From: a virus
DNA length: 38,265 bases
IMG/VR virus record: IMGVR_UViG_3300017963_000472
Span: 1 to 38,265 of that record
Strand: one strand, 5' to 3'
The notes under the pieces were generated by a model. It was not told the DNA's origin, ran no database searches, and saw nothing but the letters and a program-made list of their open reading frames with translations. How positions within the stretch are numbered: position 1 is the stretch's first letter; every line of letters begins with the position of its first letter. Position numbers and translations under genes: made by a program. Below, one piece after another: positions 20,742-28,469 of this stretch.

Positions 20742-21540
20742 GATTCTCTCAGATACCACGGTAACCATTTTTCATAACGGCAACGTAACCACTGCGCATC
20801 GTAGCGATGCAAACTGGGATCGTGCTATCAAAGCTTTGCGAGAAGATGATTATGATCTCGCAATGGCTTTGCTGGATAAGCCGAAAGTTCTCCGTGAGTA
20901 TATGCACGGCTCAGGTTTGCGCCTGCAAGGCCGTGATGTGTTTTATGGCAAACATCAGCTTCCAGATGCATTGGCTCGCCGGATTCTGGAAATGCACGCT
21001 GCTGGATTCAGCATTACTCCAATGGAGCTGTTCGTTGAAAAGCTGTATCAGAACCCCAGTTATCGGGCTATCGCAGAAACGTACCGTTTCTTGGAACACA
21101 ACAAGCTGCCAATCACCGAAGATGGTGATTTCATGGCATACAAACGCATCAAAGCTAACTGGACTGATGTTTACACCGGTAAAATCAATAACCAGCTCGG
21201 TGCCGTTGTTGAAATGCCGCGTAGCCAAGTTGACGATGATTGCAATCGTACTTGTTCAAAAGGATTGCATTTTGCTAGCTTGGAATATTTGAGAAGCTAT
21301 AGTGGGCAAAAGCTAGTTGCGCTTAAGATCAATCCGCGTGATGTTGTTAGTATTCCGGTTGACTATAACAATTCCAAAGGCCGCTGCTGCCGGTATCAGG
21401 TAGTAGAAGAGCTGCCAATGGACTTGGTTAGTGGGAAAACCGATTACTGGGAACAGCCAGTTGTGGCAGGTTATAATGAACCGTATGACGATTACGGTAC
21501 GTATGCAACCTATCCGGAAGATGACGAGTACTTCCATTAA
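20731..21540 (+). CDS. rIIB: rIIB-like protein
   Basis: The start is at ATG 20731 (MSAKILSDTTVTI), overlapping the end of rIIA; the ATG at 20701 is inside rIIA. The 269-residue product carries the RIIB pattern: DGDFMAYKRI, a segment with DVYTGK, CSKGLHFASLEYLRSYSG, then INPRDVVSIPVDYNNSKGRC and CRYQVVEEL. In T4, RIIA and RIIB work together at the membrane. The adjacent, overlapping order supports assignment. The C-terminus is acidic and Tyr-rich. Confidence 0.9.
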   Translation: MSAKILSDTTVTIFHNGNVTTAHRSDANWDRAIKALREDDYDLAMALLDKPKVLREYMHGSGLRLQGRDVFYGKHQLPDALARRILEMHAAGFSITPMELFVEKLYQNPSYRAIAETYRFLEHNKLPITEDGDFMAYKRIKANWTDVYTGKINNQLGAVVEMPRSQVDDDCNRTCSKGLHFASLEYLRSYSGQKLVALKINPRDVVSIPVDYNNSKGRCCRYQVVEELPMDLVSGKTDYWEQPVVAGYNEPYDDYGTYATYPEDDEYFH

Positions 21541-21548
21541 GGATTGAT

Positions 21549-21818
21549 ATGCAATATGAGTTCCATACGACGCTACCAATTCAAAAACGGGATTCGAATA
21601 AAATTGAATACCCGTGGGTGGAAGCGATTCTAAGTTGGGACCAAGACCATTCATCCCCCCGAGTAACAGAATTCTATTGTGACGATCCAGCCATAATGGA
21701 ATTCTGGAACTCGGCGGGAGCGTCTTCTTTGGAAATGGCCTTACTTAGCGATGCAATTCGCCTGCATACTGCAGAAAATTTTGGGGACGACCCGAACCAT
21801 AACTGGAGTTCTTCATGA
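21549..21818 (+). CDS. hypothetical protein
   Basis: AAGGA stands just upstream of the ATG. The 89-residue product is acidic and aromatic (PWVEAILSWDQDHSS, DDPAIMEFWNSAG), suggesting a small beta-sandwich domain. No family recognised. Its stop overlaps the next small gene's start (ATGA). Confidence 0.55.
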   Translation: MQYEFHTTLPIQKRDSNKIEYPWVEAILSWDQDHSSPRVTEFYCDDPAIMEFWNSAGASSLEMALLSDAIRLHTAENFGDDPNHNWSSS

Positions 21819-21925
21819 CACTTTCAGAAGCAGAAACAATTCTAGCTCTTCTTATTGCAGTAGCCACGTTTGCTGTTGGTTACGGTATTTTTGAATTCAT
21901 ACGTATATGGCGGGAACATTCATGA
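21815..21925 (+). CDS. small single-pass membrane protein
   Basis: A 36-residue frame coupled on both sides by ATGA overlaps. It has a clear membrane segment (ILALLIAVATFAVGYGIF) and a basic tail (IRIWREHS), so the C-terminus probably faces the cytoplasm. Its neighbourhood with rII genes hints at membrane-linked host control, but that is inference. Confidence 0.6.
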   Translation: MTLSEAETILALLIAVATFAVGYGIFEFIRIWREHS

Positions 21926-22149
21926 AAACCCGTATTCACGTAAACCAGCACAATATCAAAGCTAATGCAAAAGCTGAATTAGTCAGCGATTTGAAACCTG
22001 TAATTACAGCAAAAACATACAAAGGTAATACGCTGGGGCACGAAGCCATAATTAACGGGCCAAGCCGCGTAGTGTACCGTCCGAACAAACCGCTGAGTTG
22101 CGGAGCTAAAGTTTGGATCGAAACAAAAAGCGAGGTTATCGTGCTATGA
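21922..22149 (+). CDS. conserved small phage protein
   Basis: The start is at ATG 21922 (MKTRIHVNQHNIKANAK), overlapping the upstream stop. The 75-residue product matches a conserved phage pattern: KTYKGNTLGHEAIINGPSRV then KPLSCGAKVWIETKSEV. I recall this short domain from many unrelated phages without known function. All beta, probably soluble. The pattern is complete. Confidence 0.75.
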   Translation: MKTRIHVNQHNIKANAKAELVSDLKPVITAKTYKGNTLGHEAIINGPSRVVYRPNKPLSCGAKVWIETKSEVIVL

Positions 22150-22373
22150 GTGGGTTCAAAGTAACGGTCCCGATTGAAGTTGAGTTCCAGTATTACCCAG
22201 CAACTCCTGATACTCGGTATGAACCTGGAACTCCAGACGAAGTAGAAATTGATTATATTCGCATAGACGGAGAAGACATAACCACTGATGTTTCGGAAGC
22301 TATGATAGATATGCTAACTGAACATCTTGAAGACACATGGACGGACTGGTACGACGGAGCGTATGATGAGTAA
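22146..22373 (+). CDS. hypothetical acidic protein
   Basis: The start is at ATG 22146 (MSGFKVTVPIEVEFQYYPAT), overlapping the preceding stop. The 75-residue product has a beta-strand start, then an acidic region (TPDEVEIDYIRIDGED) and an amphipathic helix ending in WTDWYDGAYDE. Reminiscent of small conserved phage proteins; no function. Confidence 0.65.
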   Translation: MSGFKVTVPIEVEFQYYPATPDTRYEPGTPDEVEIDYIRIDGEDITTDVSEAMIDMLTEHLEDTWTDWYDGAYDE

Positions 22374-22932
22374 AGCTTGCATTACTGACCTGGAAACTGG
22401 TGGCACAAAACCAGGATGCGCGATTTTTTCAATTGGAGCAGTCGCAATTGATCTAGAAACTGGTGAGATAGGAGATCATTTCTATGTTCCCATCGATATT
22501 AACGACAGCGCAAAATGGGGGTTGCTAGATCCAGGTACAATGATCTGGTGGAGTAAGCAAAGTGAACAAGCTCGCAATGCTATTTTCGAGCCGCCAGATA
22601 CTACTATGAACTTGTTTGATGCACTTGAAGCATTCAAAAAGTGGTTCATAAGAAATAACTGCGAAACGATCTGGGGTAATGGTGCTACGTTTGACGTATC
22701 TATCCTGGAACACTTTTTCATTAAGTTCGAAATTCAAATTCCATGGAATTTTTGGCACGTACGGGATCTCCGTACACTTCAACACCTCGTCGGTGATAGT
22801 GTAAAAGACGACACACCGTTCGAAGGCATCAAACATCACGCATTGCATGATGCATATCACGAAGCTCAATATGCTTCGCGTATGTGGCAAATCGCAGTTA
22901 ACGCAATTAAGCAGGTACAAGAATATGCATGA
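22366..22932 (+). CDS. DEDD-type 3'-5' exonuclease/exoribonuclease
   Basis: The start is at ATG 22366 (22363 is the alternative). The 188-residue protein opens with ITDLETGG (D8/E10 motif I), SIGAVAIDLETGEIG, then WWSKQS, WGNGATFDVSIL (motif II) and HHALHDAYHEAQYA (motif III with His). The order and the WWSKQS element match the phage family related to T4 DexA and Rv2179c exoribonucleases, which need two metal ions. The target may be RNA or DNA. All catalytic acids are present. Confidence 0.85.
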   Translation: MSKACITDLETGGTKPGCAIFSIGAVAIDLETGEIGDHFYVPIDINDSAKWGLLDPGTMIWWSKQSEQARNAIFEPPDTTMNLFDALEAFKKWFIRNNCETIWGNGATFDVSILEHFFIKFEIQIPWNFWHVRDLRTLQHLVGDSVKDDTPFEGIKHHALHDAYHEAQYASRMWQIAVNAIKQVQEYA

Positions 22933-23242
22933 TGGTGATCGCCTTCAAAACTTCGAAAATCTAGTAACTGCGTGGGCAACAGAACGTGGTTTGTTTGATC
23001 CCCCCAATCCTATGGTTCAAGCTAAGAAAACCCAGGAAGAGCTTGATGAGCTATTTCAGGGAATACGATACAAAAACAAAGAAGAAATCGTAGACGCTAT
23101 AGGCGACATCGTAGTTACTCTTGTTATTCAAGCTCGCATGCATGGCTACACGCTAGGTGAATGTATATGGGTAGCGTGGGACCAAATTAAAGATAGAAAA
23201 GGCCGTACGGAAAACGGTTTGTTTATCAAGGAAGTAACATGA
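22925..23242 (+). CDS. MazG-like nucleotide pyrophosphohydrolase
   Basis: The start is at ATG 22925, overlapping the end of the exonuclease gene. The 105-residue product shows the MazG metal site: KTQEELDELFQG (E38/E39/E42) and EEIVDAIGDIVVTLVIQA (E54/D57/D61), in the ExxE...ExxD arrangement. Phage MazG proteins hydrolyse nucleoside triphosphates and may lower (p)ppGpp or clean nucleotide pools. Substrate not inferable here. Confidence 0.85.
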   Translation: MHDGDRLQNFENLVTAWATERGLFDPPNPMVQAKKTQEELDELFQGIRYKNKEEIVDAIGDIVVTLVIQARMHGYTLGECIWVAWDQIKDRKGRTENGLFIKEVT

Positions 23243-23451
23243 CGGTAACGCCAGATGAAAAACTGTATCAAATTACAGTTACACTAGAACAACTGCGATA
23301 TCTCCAACGCAGCGTCCGTTTCGTCTCACGAACGGATAGGAAGGGCGCTGCGAAGATTGAACGCAAATTTAATGAGCCAGTAAAAGACAAAAGTTTGCTT
23401 AGACGCTTAGCGCTGGCCGAAGAATGCCGTGAATTGTTAGAGATACAATAG
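23239..23451 (+). CDS. hypothetical protein
   Basis: ATGA-coupled to the MazG gene. The 70-residue product is basic and helical (LEQLRYLQRSVRFVSRTDRK, LLRRLALAEECRELLE). No family recognised. Confidence 0.55.
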   Translation: MTVTPDEKLYQITVTLEQLRYLQRSVRFVSRTDRKGAAKIERKFNEPVKDKSLLRRLALAEECRELLEIQ

Positions 23452-23461
23452 GAGCGAAGTG

Positions 23462-23653
23462 ATGGGTTATTCCAGTCAAAATAAAGACCCAGATAAGTTC
23501 GAAGAAATTCTTTCTCGCCTTGAAATAATAGAAGATCGTATATTCATGTTTACTCCTACCCATTCAATCGGTACATATACATGGGTAGATGTATTTATGG
23601 CTTTCATTCTTTTTGGATTCATTGGCTTTTTACTTGGATACCTTCTCAGATGA
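23462..23653 (+). CDS. small tail-anchored membrane protein
   Basis: AGGAG lies ten bases before ATG 23462; GTG 23459 is the alternative. The 63-residue product begins with a charged coiled-coil helix (DPDKFEEILSRLEIIEDRIF) and ends with one strong membrane segment (DVFMAFILFGFIGFLLGYLL). Most of it should be cytoplasmic, with the C-terminus in the membrane. Function unknown. Confidence 0.65.
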   Translation: MGYSSQNKDPDKFEEILSRLEIIEDRIFMFTPTHSIGTYTWVDVFMAFILFGFIGFLLGYLLR

Positions 23654-23958
23654 CTAACCCAGACGACATACAAATTGGTGGTGATCACTACAAAAAACTT
23701 AGCCCTCAACCATGGGAAGTCATGGAAGGCTGGGGACCACGTGAACATTTCATCGGCTTTCTTCGCTTCAATATCCTTAAACGACTTGGCCGGTGGGATA
23801 GCAAAGATTCTGCACTTCAAGATGCTAAGAAAGCTAGGCATGAGCTGGACAAGCTGATCGAAATCATGGAAGTATCAGAAGAAGTGTCTCTGGACGTTCA
23901 CAATGGCCAAATCCGAGTTAACGGAGGAATTGGTTTCATTTACGGAAGTACTGACTAA
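23650..23958 (+). CDS. DUF3310 family protein
   Basis: The start is at ATG 23650 in ATGA overlap with the membrane gene. The 102-residue product has IQIGGDHYKKLSPQPWEVME, FIGFLRFNILKRLGRWDSKD and DAKKARHELDKLIEIM, the full DUF3310 pattern. In some phage annotations the family is called nucleotide kinase, without firm evidence. The Cys-free C-terminus is acidic and beta-rich. Confidence 0.85.
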   Translation: MTNPDDIQIGGDHYKKLSPQPWEVMEGWGPREHFIGFLRFNILKRLGRWDSKDSALQDAKKARHELDKLIEIMEVSEEVSLDVHNGQIRVNGGIGFIYGSTD

Positions 23959-24128
23959 TGGCTCAATTGTTTTCTTTATATGACGTTGAATACGTCGAGC
24001 GCATGGAAGCCTTAGTTCAACGGCTTGCTGCATATCCAAGCAAAGCTGAATTGAGTATTTTGGTGGCTGATGCCCAAACGTTTTGGCGCTGGGCAAACGA
24101 AGAGGATCATGAAGATGAACGTCTATAG
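23958..24128 (+). CDS. small hypothetical protein
   Basis: A 56-residue frame whose ATG overlaps the preceding stop (TAATG). It is helical and acidic (YDVEYVERMEALVQRLAAYP, WANEEDHEDERL). Its 3' end overlaps the next gene by 20 bases and supplies that gene's Shine-Dalgarno (GAAGAGG). Confidence 0.55.
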   Translation: MAQLFSLYDVEYVERMEALVQRLAAYPSKAELSILVADAQTFWRWANEEDHEDERL

Positions 24129-24345
24129 TCCTGAGACGCTTGTCCAAAATATTGCTGATATCCTAGACAATATGCCATTTGAGGATCTTACAACTTTGGC
24201 AAATACGCTTCGTGGAAAATACGGCCAATCGTATATTGAAGGCCCGTTTTTCATCGAAAGCAGTGATGGCTTGGAAAGCGCAGCCTTTAGAGCTGTCCTC
24301 AAATCAGATACCTTCTGGATAGCCTCAGGAGAAAAAGACTCATGA
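24109..24345 (+). CDS. hypothetical protein
   Basis: The start is at ATG 24109 or 24115; GAAGAGG precedes both. The 76-78 residue product has an amphipathic helix (LVQNIADILDNMPFEDLTTL) and a C-terminal beta hairpin. No family recognised. ATGA-coupled to 24342. Confidence 0.55.
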   Translation: MKMNVYSPETLVQNIADILDNMPFEDLTTLANTLRGKYGQSYIEGPFFIESSDGLESAAFRAVLKSDTFWIASGEKDS

Positions 24346-24716
24346 GCGAGGAAATAACGGATAACAAATTTCGCGTTATCGCCCTGGACGAAATCAAAGC
24401 TCAAGGCCTTGCAAAAGACCTTGTAGAGAGCAGACGATGGTTCGAAGTTCACCCTATCGGCGGGGAAGACTGGGAATTCACCGTCAATAACGAAGACCGC
24501 GTTTACGTCGAAGGACTGATTCATGGCGGGCCAATGATCATCATGTACAAAGGGCAATCTGTCCGCTGTTACGGTAGAATGAATGAAGACCAAAGTACGT
24601 GGTGGGCGACTGACGACGAAGAAGGAATCCTGCCTCGCGGGTTCGACTCCTGGCGTGAAGCAGTTAAGCACTTCATAGACCAAGACACCCCGATCAGGGA
24701 GCTAAGCGGCGTATGA
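24342..24716 (+). CDS. hypothetical protein
   Basis: ATGA-coupled on both sides. The 124-residue product is alpha/beta with a YKGQSVRCYGRM segment, a Trp-rich loop (STWWATDDEEG) and a final helix (SWREAVKHFIDQ). No recognised family and no catalytic signature; soluble. Confidence 0.6.
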   Translation: MSEEITDNKFRVIALDEIKAQGLAKDLVESRRWFEVHPIGGEDWEFTVNNEDRVYVEGLIHGGPMIIMYKGQSVRCYGRMNEDQSTWWATDDEEGILPRGFDSWREAVKHFIDQDTPIRELSGV

Positions 24717-24922
24717 CACTTAAAGAACTAGACGTAATCCGGAATTTGCGAGAGCAGGGTTATGCGGTAGTTGTTTATGACCCTGCCGAATTCGATGGCT
24801 TGTTCTTAGCAAAACATCTTGAAGACCTTATGGTTGATATTGCAAATACAGCTATTGACGATATGATTCACAGCCAAGTTATGGGTCGCGAGCTAGGTCT
24901 TCCTTTCGGAGATAAGCCCTAA
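24713..24922 (+). CDS. hypothetical protein
   Basis: ATGA-coupled to the preceding gene; its stop is followed at once by the ATG of the next. The 69-residue product starts MTLKELDVIRNLREQGYAVV and continues with a strand and a helix, an arrangement like small acetyltransferase- or ASCH-like fragments, but too short to assign. Confidence 0.55.
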   Translation: MTLKELDVIRNLREQGYAVVVYDPAEFDGLFLAKHLEDLMVDIANTAIDDMIHSQVMGRELGLPFGDKP

Positions 24923-26749
24923 ATGGCTAAGCATCGTCCGACTGAATATCGGTTCACCTATACAGGTGATCAAGTCAAGGCTATGGAAGCGCGGCAACTA
25001 GGAAAGCTTTTCCTACGCCAGATTATGGAGAAATCTCGCTTCGCTGATAACCAGATACGGACAATTCGCAATACTATTAACGGTATCACTTACACCGTAA
25101 CAAAGCGTTTCAACCAGTATTCATTGCATATCGACGCACCTATCGGTGGTGAAGAAGTTGTTATCTTGGATCAAGGATTCTTGTACGCTGCCTTAGGAGG
25201 CGCACAAGATCCAGAAATTCTTGCTAAAACTGCTGGTGCATGGACACATCTAACTACTGCAGATGATTATGCTGGACGGTTTTCTAACCCAGCAGATCAT
25301 ACATACTCCGCTATTGGTGGATACACTGTGCATGATGCATTGACTTTGGGGCTTGGCCTTAAAGCACAAGGATATAAGCTAGCATCAACCCCCTCAACAA
25401 ATTGGGGATCTAGCCTTAAGGCCACAATCCGGAATAATCAGTTTCTCACAGTTCTAGGTAAAGATAGTAGTGGGGATTGGGCAGTTATTTCTAGAGAGTT
25501 TACTCCTGGTGTAAATGTTGGAGGAGATTGGTATGATCCTGTAACAGCTCCTGGCGGATGGAAACTATTAGGCACAGTCCCTTTGTCAACTTGGCCCAAA
25601 TCTCCATTAGCATCAGATATTAGCGTAAACCGATCTGGTACAAAAATCTTTATTGATCTTCCTTCTGCAGATGATGCCGCACCGTATACTTTTGCTCAGT
25701 TCGAAATCTCACCTAACGGGCTGAATATTGTGTTCCCCGATGCACCGGTTTATTACGATCCGGCATATGATGGAGATACACTATACACAGCTGTTACATA
25801 TGATATTGACGATCCAGAATACCCAGATGGTCGAGATGTTTTTCTTACTCTTTACACTGAACCTCAGCAAGCATATAGCTATCTAGCTTCTTTCTATCGT
25901 GGAAATTCGCTAATTAGCATTAATAGCGAAACAACTATTGAATATACAAGTACTCAGATAGACGTTGCTAAAACAACAGGCGATGGAACATGGTATTACA
26001 ATCGTTACATTGATTCAGAAATGTGGCGATATAAAGATATTAAATTTACCGGAAAGACGCCTTGGTCTATTCGTGAACAGTATTACTATGTGATTGGTGA
26101 TCAAGATACTGAGTATAACGATACAATATATTTAGCTGCTGGAGATTGGGATACTGGATGGAACAACGCAACAACTATATCAACTCAACTGCAGTTGTAT
26201 GCTATAAAGTATAGTATTTATAAAACGTGGGGTGTTATAACAGTTACTAGACCAATCAGTTCTTCGTATACATTCACATCTACTCCTTACACTACAACTA
26301 CAAATATGGTGTTTGAAGTTTACGATGCAGCGGATGGGACACTTCTCTTTTCTAAAACATATAACAGCATAGACATTGAATTTACGGTGTTTGGTTGGTC
26401 ACTGGATATGTCTACGGATACTAGCCCATTTCCTGATTGGGCGAATTGGCAAGATGTTCCAAATGGTCTGTATTCTGCGCTTGGCGGCGCAGGTGCCACA
26501 ACATATACAGGCGGCGGTACTATTGAATATGACCAACTCGGATCTGTTACTGTAGCGTTTACTGCGTTTAATCCAATTCTTTCTAGCTTTGGTGAGCTGC
26601 CAGATGGTTCTGTATCAGGGATGGTAACAAATCTAACAGACGACATTGAAATTTTTATTCGCAACCCAGCTGGCAATGTTCGTACTTATCTAAGCTCTGC
26701 TTTGTTGGCTGAAATTGACAGTGGCAACGAATACGTTAACCCGCTCTAA
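24923..26749 (+). CDS. large beta-rich protein, possible virion or surface protein
   Basis: This 608-residue protein starts directly after the preceding stop. It is rich in Thr, Tyr, Trp, Gly and Asp and poor in Lys after residue ~130, and predicted mostly beta (TLYTEPQQAYSYLASFYRG, YYYVIGDQDTEYNDTIYLAA). No signal peptide or membrane span. Such composition is typical of tail fibres, decoration proteins or adhesins, yet it lies among small early-type genes on the strand opposite the late genes. No repeats or peptidase motif seen. I do not recognise it. Confidence 0.75.
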   Translation: MAKHRPTEYRFTYTGDQVKAMEARQLGKLFLRQIMEKSRFADNQIRTIRNTINGITYTVTKRFNQYSLHIDAPIGGEEVVILDQGFLYAALGGAQDPEILAKTAGAWTHLTTADDYAGRFSNPADHTYSAIGGYTVHDALTLGLGLKAQGYKLASTPSTNWGSSLKATIRNNQFLTVLGKDSSGDWAVISREFTPGVNVGGDWYDPVTAPGGWKLLGTVPLSTWPKSPLASDISVNRSGTKIFIDLPSADDAAPYTFAQFEISPNGLNIVFPDAPVYYDPAYDGDTLYTAVTYDIDDPEYPDGRDVFLTLYTEPQQAYSYLASFYRGNSLISINSETTIEYTSTQIDVAKTTGDGTWYYNRYIDSEMWRYKDIKFTGKTPWSIREQYYYVIGDQDTEYNDTIYLAAGDWDTGWNNATTISTQLQLYAIKYSIYKTWGVITVTRPISSSYTFTSTPYTTTTNMVFEVYDAADGTLLFSKTYNSIDIEFTVFGWSLDMSTDTSPFPDWANWQDVPNGLYSALGGAGATTYTGGGTIEYDQLGSVTVAFTAFNPILSSFGELPDGSVSGMVTNLTDDIEIFIRNPAGNVRTYLSSALLAEIDSGNEYVNPL

Positions 26750-26758
26750 GGAGATAAC

Positions 26759-26914
26759 ATGTCTAAGATGGAATTTATCATAGCTCAGCTTAGCGAAGTG
26801 GAATTGATGCTTAGCCGTGAATTGATAACTGAGGCTGATAAGAATGACGAGCTAAACGAAACGCTAATTGAACTGACTCAGGTAAGGATTAAGCTAGAAG
26901 GCTTATTCTCGTGA
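26759..26914 (+). CDS. small helical protein
   Basis: AAGGAG stands ten bases before the ATG. The 51-residue product is amphipathic helix (FIIAQLSEVELMLSRELI, ETLIELTQVRIKLEGLF). ATGA-coupled to a hydrophobic mini-gene. Function unknown. Confidence 0.55.
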   Translation: MSKMEFIIAQLSEVELMLSRELITEADKNDELNETLIELTQVRIKLEGLFS

Positions 26915-27009
26915 TGGAATTTTTGCTAGTCATTGGTGTTGGGCTGGCAGTCGGAGCAGCTATAATTCTCACTGGCGTCGCTATTGGCATATGCTGCACA
27001 GCTAGCTAA
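26914..27009 (+). CDS. hydrophobic mini-protein, possible membrane peptide
   Basis: A 31-residue frame in ATGA overlap with the previous stop. Apart from Glu2 it is entirely hydrophobic or small (EFLLVIGVGLAVGAAIILTG) and should span the membrane once. Its last 84 bases overlap the 3' end of the convergent minus-strand gene. The coupling and the clean membrane profile argue for a gene; the overlap and small size argue against. Confidence 0.4.
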   Translation: MEFLLVIGVGLAVGAAIILTGVAIGICCTAS

Positions 27010-27456
27010 TCGTCCACATCCTTCACAAAACGAAAGCCCATCACGAACACGTTGGGCTTCTTCAATCAAAGCACGTTTAGAAGCTTCTGCTTCCATTTGA
27101 AACCGAGTAAGTGGAACGCTAAATTGACGCGTGTTCTTTTCAATTACATCGATAGCAGGGACATAAAGAACCTGCTCTAAGTCCAGTGCTGCAAAAGCAA
27201 ACCAATCCAGATCGTCGATGCAATACCCATCCTTTCTCCCCATTGTTATGACGTTAAATACGTAAGAAGGCTGAGCTGGGCGTACTTGTGACGCTCCTTT
27301 AACCTGAATACGCAGAAACCGTCCATTTCCTACATCAGCAAGAAGATCATAAGGTAAGTGACTAGCACTTGGAGCAAACATCGCGAGGCCAGCGGAGGAG
27401 AGCTGGTAGTTAACCAGCGCCTCCGCTATATCCCCGATTTCTTTTGCTCTGCTCAC
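26926..27456 (-). CDS. PD-(D/E)XK nuclease-like protein with C-terminal Cys cluster
   Basis: Starts at GTG on the minus strand. The 176-residue protein opens with KEIGDIAEALVNYQLSSAG, then YDLLAD (D37/D41) and FLRIQVKGA (Q51/K53). This is the resolvase-like nuclease core, with Gln in place of the usual Glu as in several active relatives. The C-terminus has CEGCGRLASC and CSDC, a likely zinc ribbon. It is the last gene of the late block and convergent with the plus-strand genes. A role in DNA processing is inferred. Confidence 0.75.
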   Translation of the reverse strand: MSRAKEIGDIAEALVNYQLSSAGLAMFAPSASHLPYDLLADVGNGRFLRIQVKGASQVRPAQPSYVFNVITMGRKDGYCIDDLDWFAFAALDLEQVLYVPAIDVIEKNTRQFSVPLTRFQMEAEASKRALIEEAQRVRDGLSFCEGCGRLASCAAYANSDASENYSCSDCQPNTND

Positions 27457-27486
27457 TCGACCCTATGGGGCGAAGCAAAGTCCTAC

Positions 27487-28263
27487 TTAGAGATACCACT
27501 CAATGTAGAGGTACGGATCTACTGTGATTGAAGATCCCGACGTATTGTAAGCAACGTACGTATTGAAATCGGCATCACGCACATGTGTATGTGTATCATC
27601 AAACGGGTTCGGATTCTCAATGATTGGCGTCGTACAAGAAACAACAGTACCACTGATGCAGGGTCCGTAAGCAGACGCTATAGGCGCTGTTGCGCTGTAC
27701 GGTGAAATGCCGCAACCGAAGAAATGCCCTGATTGCGTAGTAGAGCAAGTCAGTACGAGGTGGGCGCGGTATCCACGAGCGTATGGGATCTCATCTTTCG
27801 GGTTATTACAAATACCACTGATCGAACTCCCCTGCGCGCCAGGACAGTAAGTGCTTCCCTGCACGGTGCCTCCATACGGCCCCGAATCTCTTTGGTCAAA
27901 CGCAAGCGACGTATTTGCTGTAGAGAACGATGGAGGTGTATTGATACCAAAGCAATCAACGATAACGTGGCCTTCGTAGAAGCTGCGATTTACCAAGATA
28001 GTGTGCGTGCCAGCAGACAGGTTAACCGCAGCGTTAGCGTTAGTAGACTCAAAGATCGCTTGTCGCGTCATCGTTGTACCGCTCAGCGTAGCGTAACCGG
28101 TTTCCCAGTCCGTCCCATTGGCGTCGATGATGGTGTAGATAAAAGGATTACCTGTAGCGAGGAAGGTATTTTCCCCTGCAGTGATGTCTTGAAACTGGGT
28201 TTCAACGGAAAGCGTCAGCGTACCGGTTCCCGTCGAAGTTGTCGTGTATTTTACCCTGTTCAT
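27487..28263 (-). CDS. phage fibre or capsid-associated structural protein
   Basis: The ATG overlaps the preceding stop (ATGA). The 258-residue protein begins NRVKYTTTSTGTGTLTLSVE and continues with ATGNPFIYTIIDANGTDWET, GTTMTRQAIFESTNANAAV and TILVNRSFYEG, an N-terminal beta domain that is familiar from tail-fibre and capsid-fibre proteins of many phages. The C-terminal half is Ser/Thr/Gly-rich with several Cys, unusual for a fibre, and ends in YIEWYL. Probably a receptor-binding or decoration protein. Confidence 0.7.
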   Translation of the reverse strand: MNRVKYTTTSTGTGTLTLSVETQFQDITAGENTFLATGNPFIYTIIDANGTDWETGYATLSGTTMTRQAIFESTNANAAVNLSAGTHTILVNRSFYEGHVIVDCFGINTPPSFSTANTSLAFDQRDSGPYGGTVQGSTYCPGAQGSSISGICNNPKDEIPYARGYRAHLVLTCSTTQSGHFFGCGISPYSATAPIASAYGPCISGTVVSCTTPIIENPNPFDDTHTHVRDADFNTYVAYNTSGSSITVDPYLYIEWYL

Positions 28264-28469
28264 CAGCTCTGTCTCCTAAGCGTTCTGTTCGCAGCTGCGA
28301 AGATCCTATCTCGTTCGGAGCGGGAAATCTTCCCCTTCTTGTACATCTGGGAAGCTCGCGCCTTAGCGTTCGCAGCATGCGAGCGATCATGGACGGGGTA
28401 TTTTCTCTGTCCCGGCAAAGCAAACTGGCTTTTGCGCAGACCCTTGCGTGCTTTTGATGTCAGTTTCAT
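28263..28469 (-). CDS. small conserved basic phage protein
   Basis: ATGA-coupled to both neighbours. The 68-residue protein has KLTSKARKGLRKSQFALPGQ, RKYPVHDRSHAANAKARASQ and a basic helix ending in LRRQS. The pattern 'ARxxLxxxxFALPxxRxYPVxDxxHAxNAKARA' is a known small phage/bacterial domain found in virion gene regions, sometimes fused to scaffolding or protease proteins. Function unknown. Confidence 0.75.
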   Translation of the reverse strand: MKLTSKARKGLRKSQFALPGQRKYPVHDRSHAANAKARASQMYKKGKISRSERDRIFAAANRTLRRQS

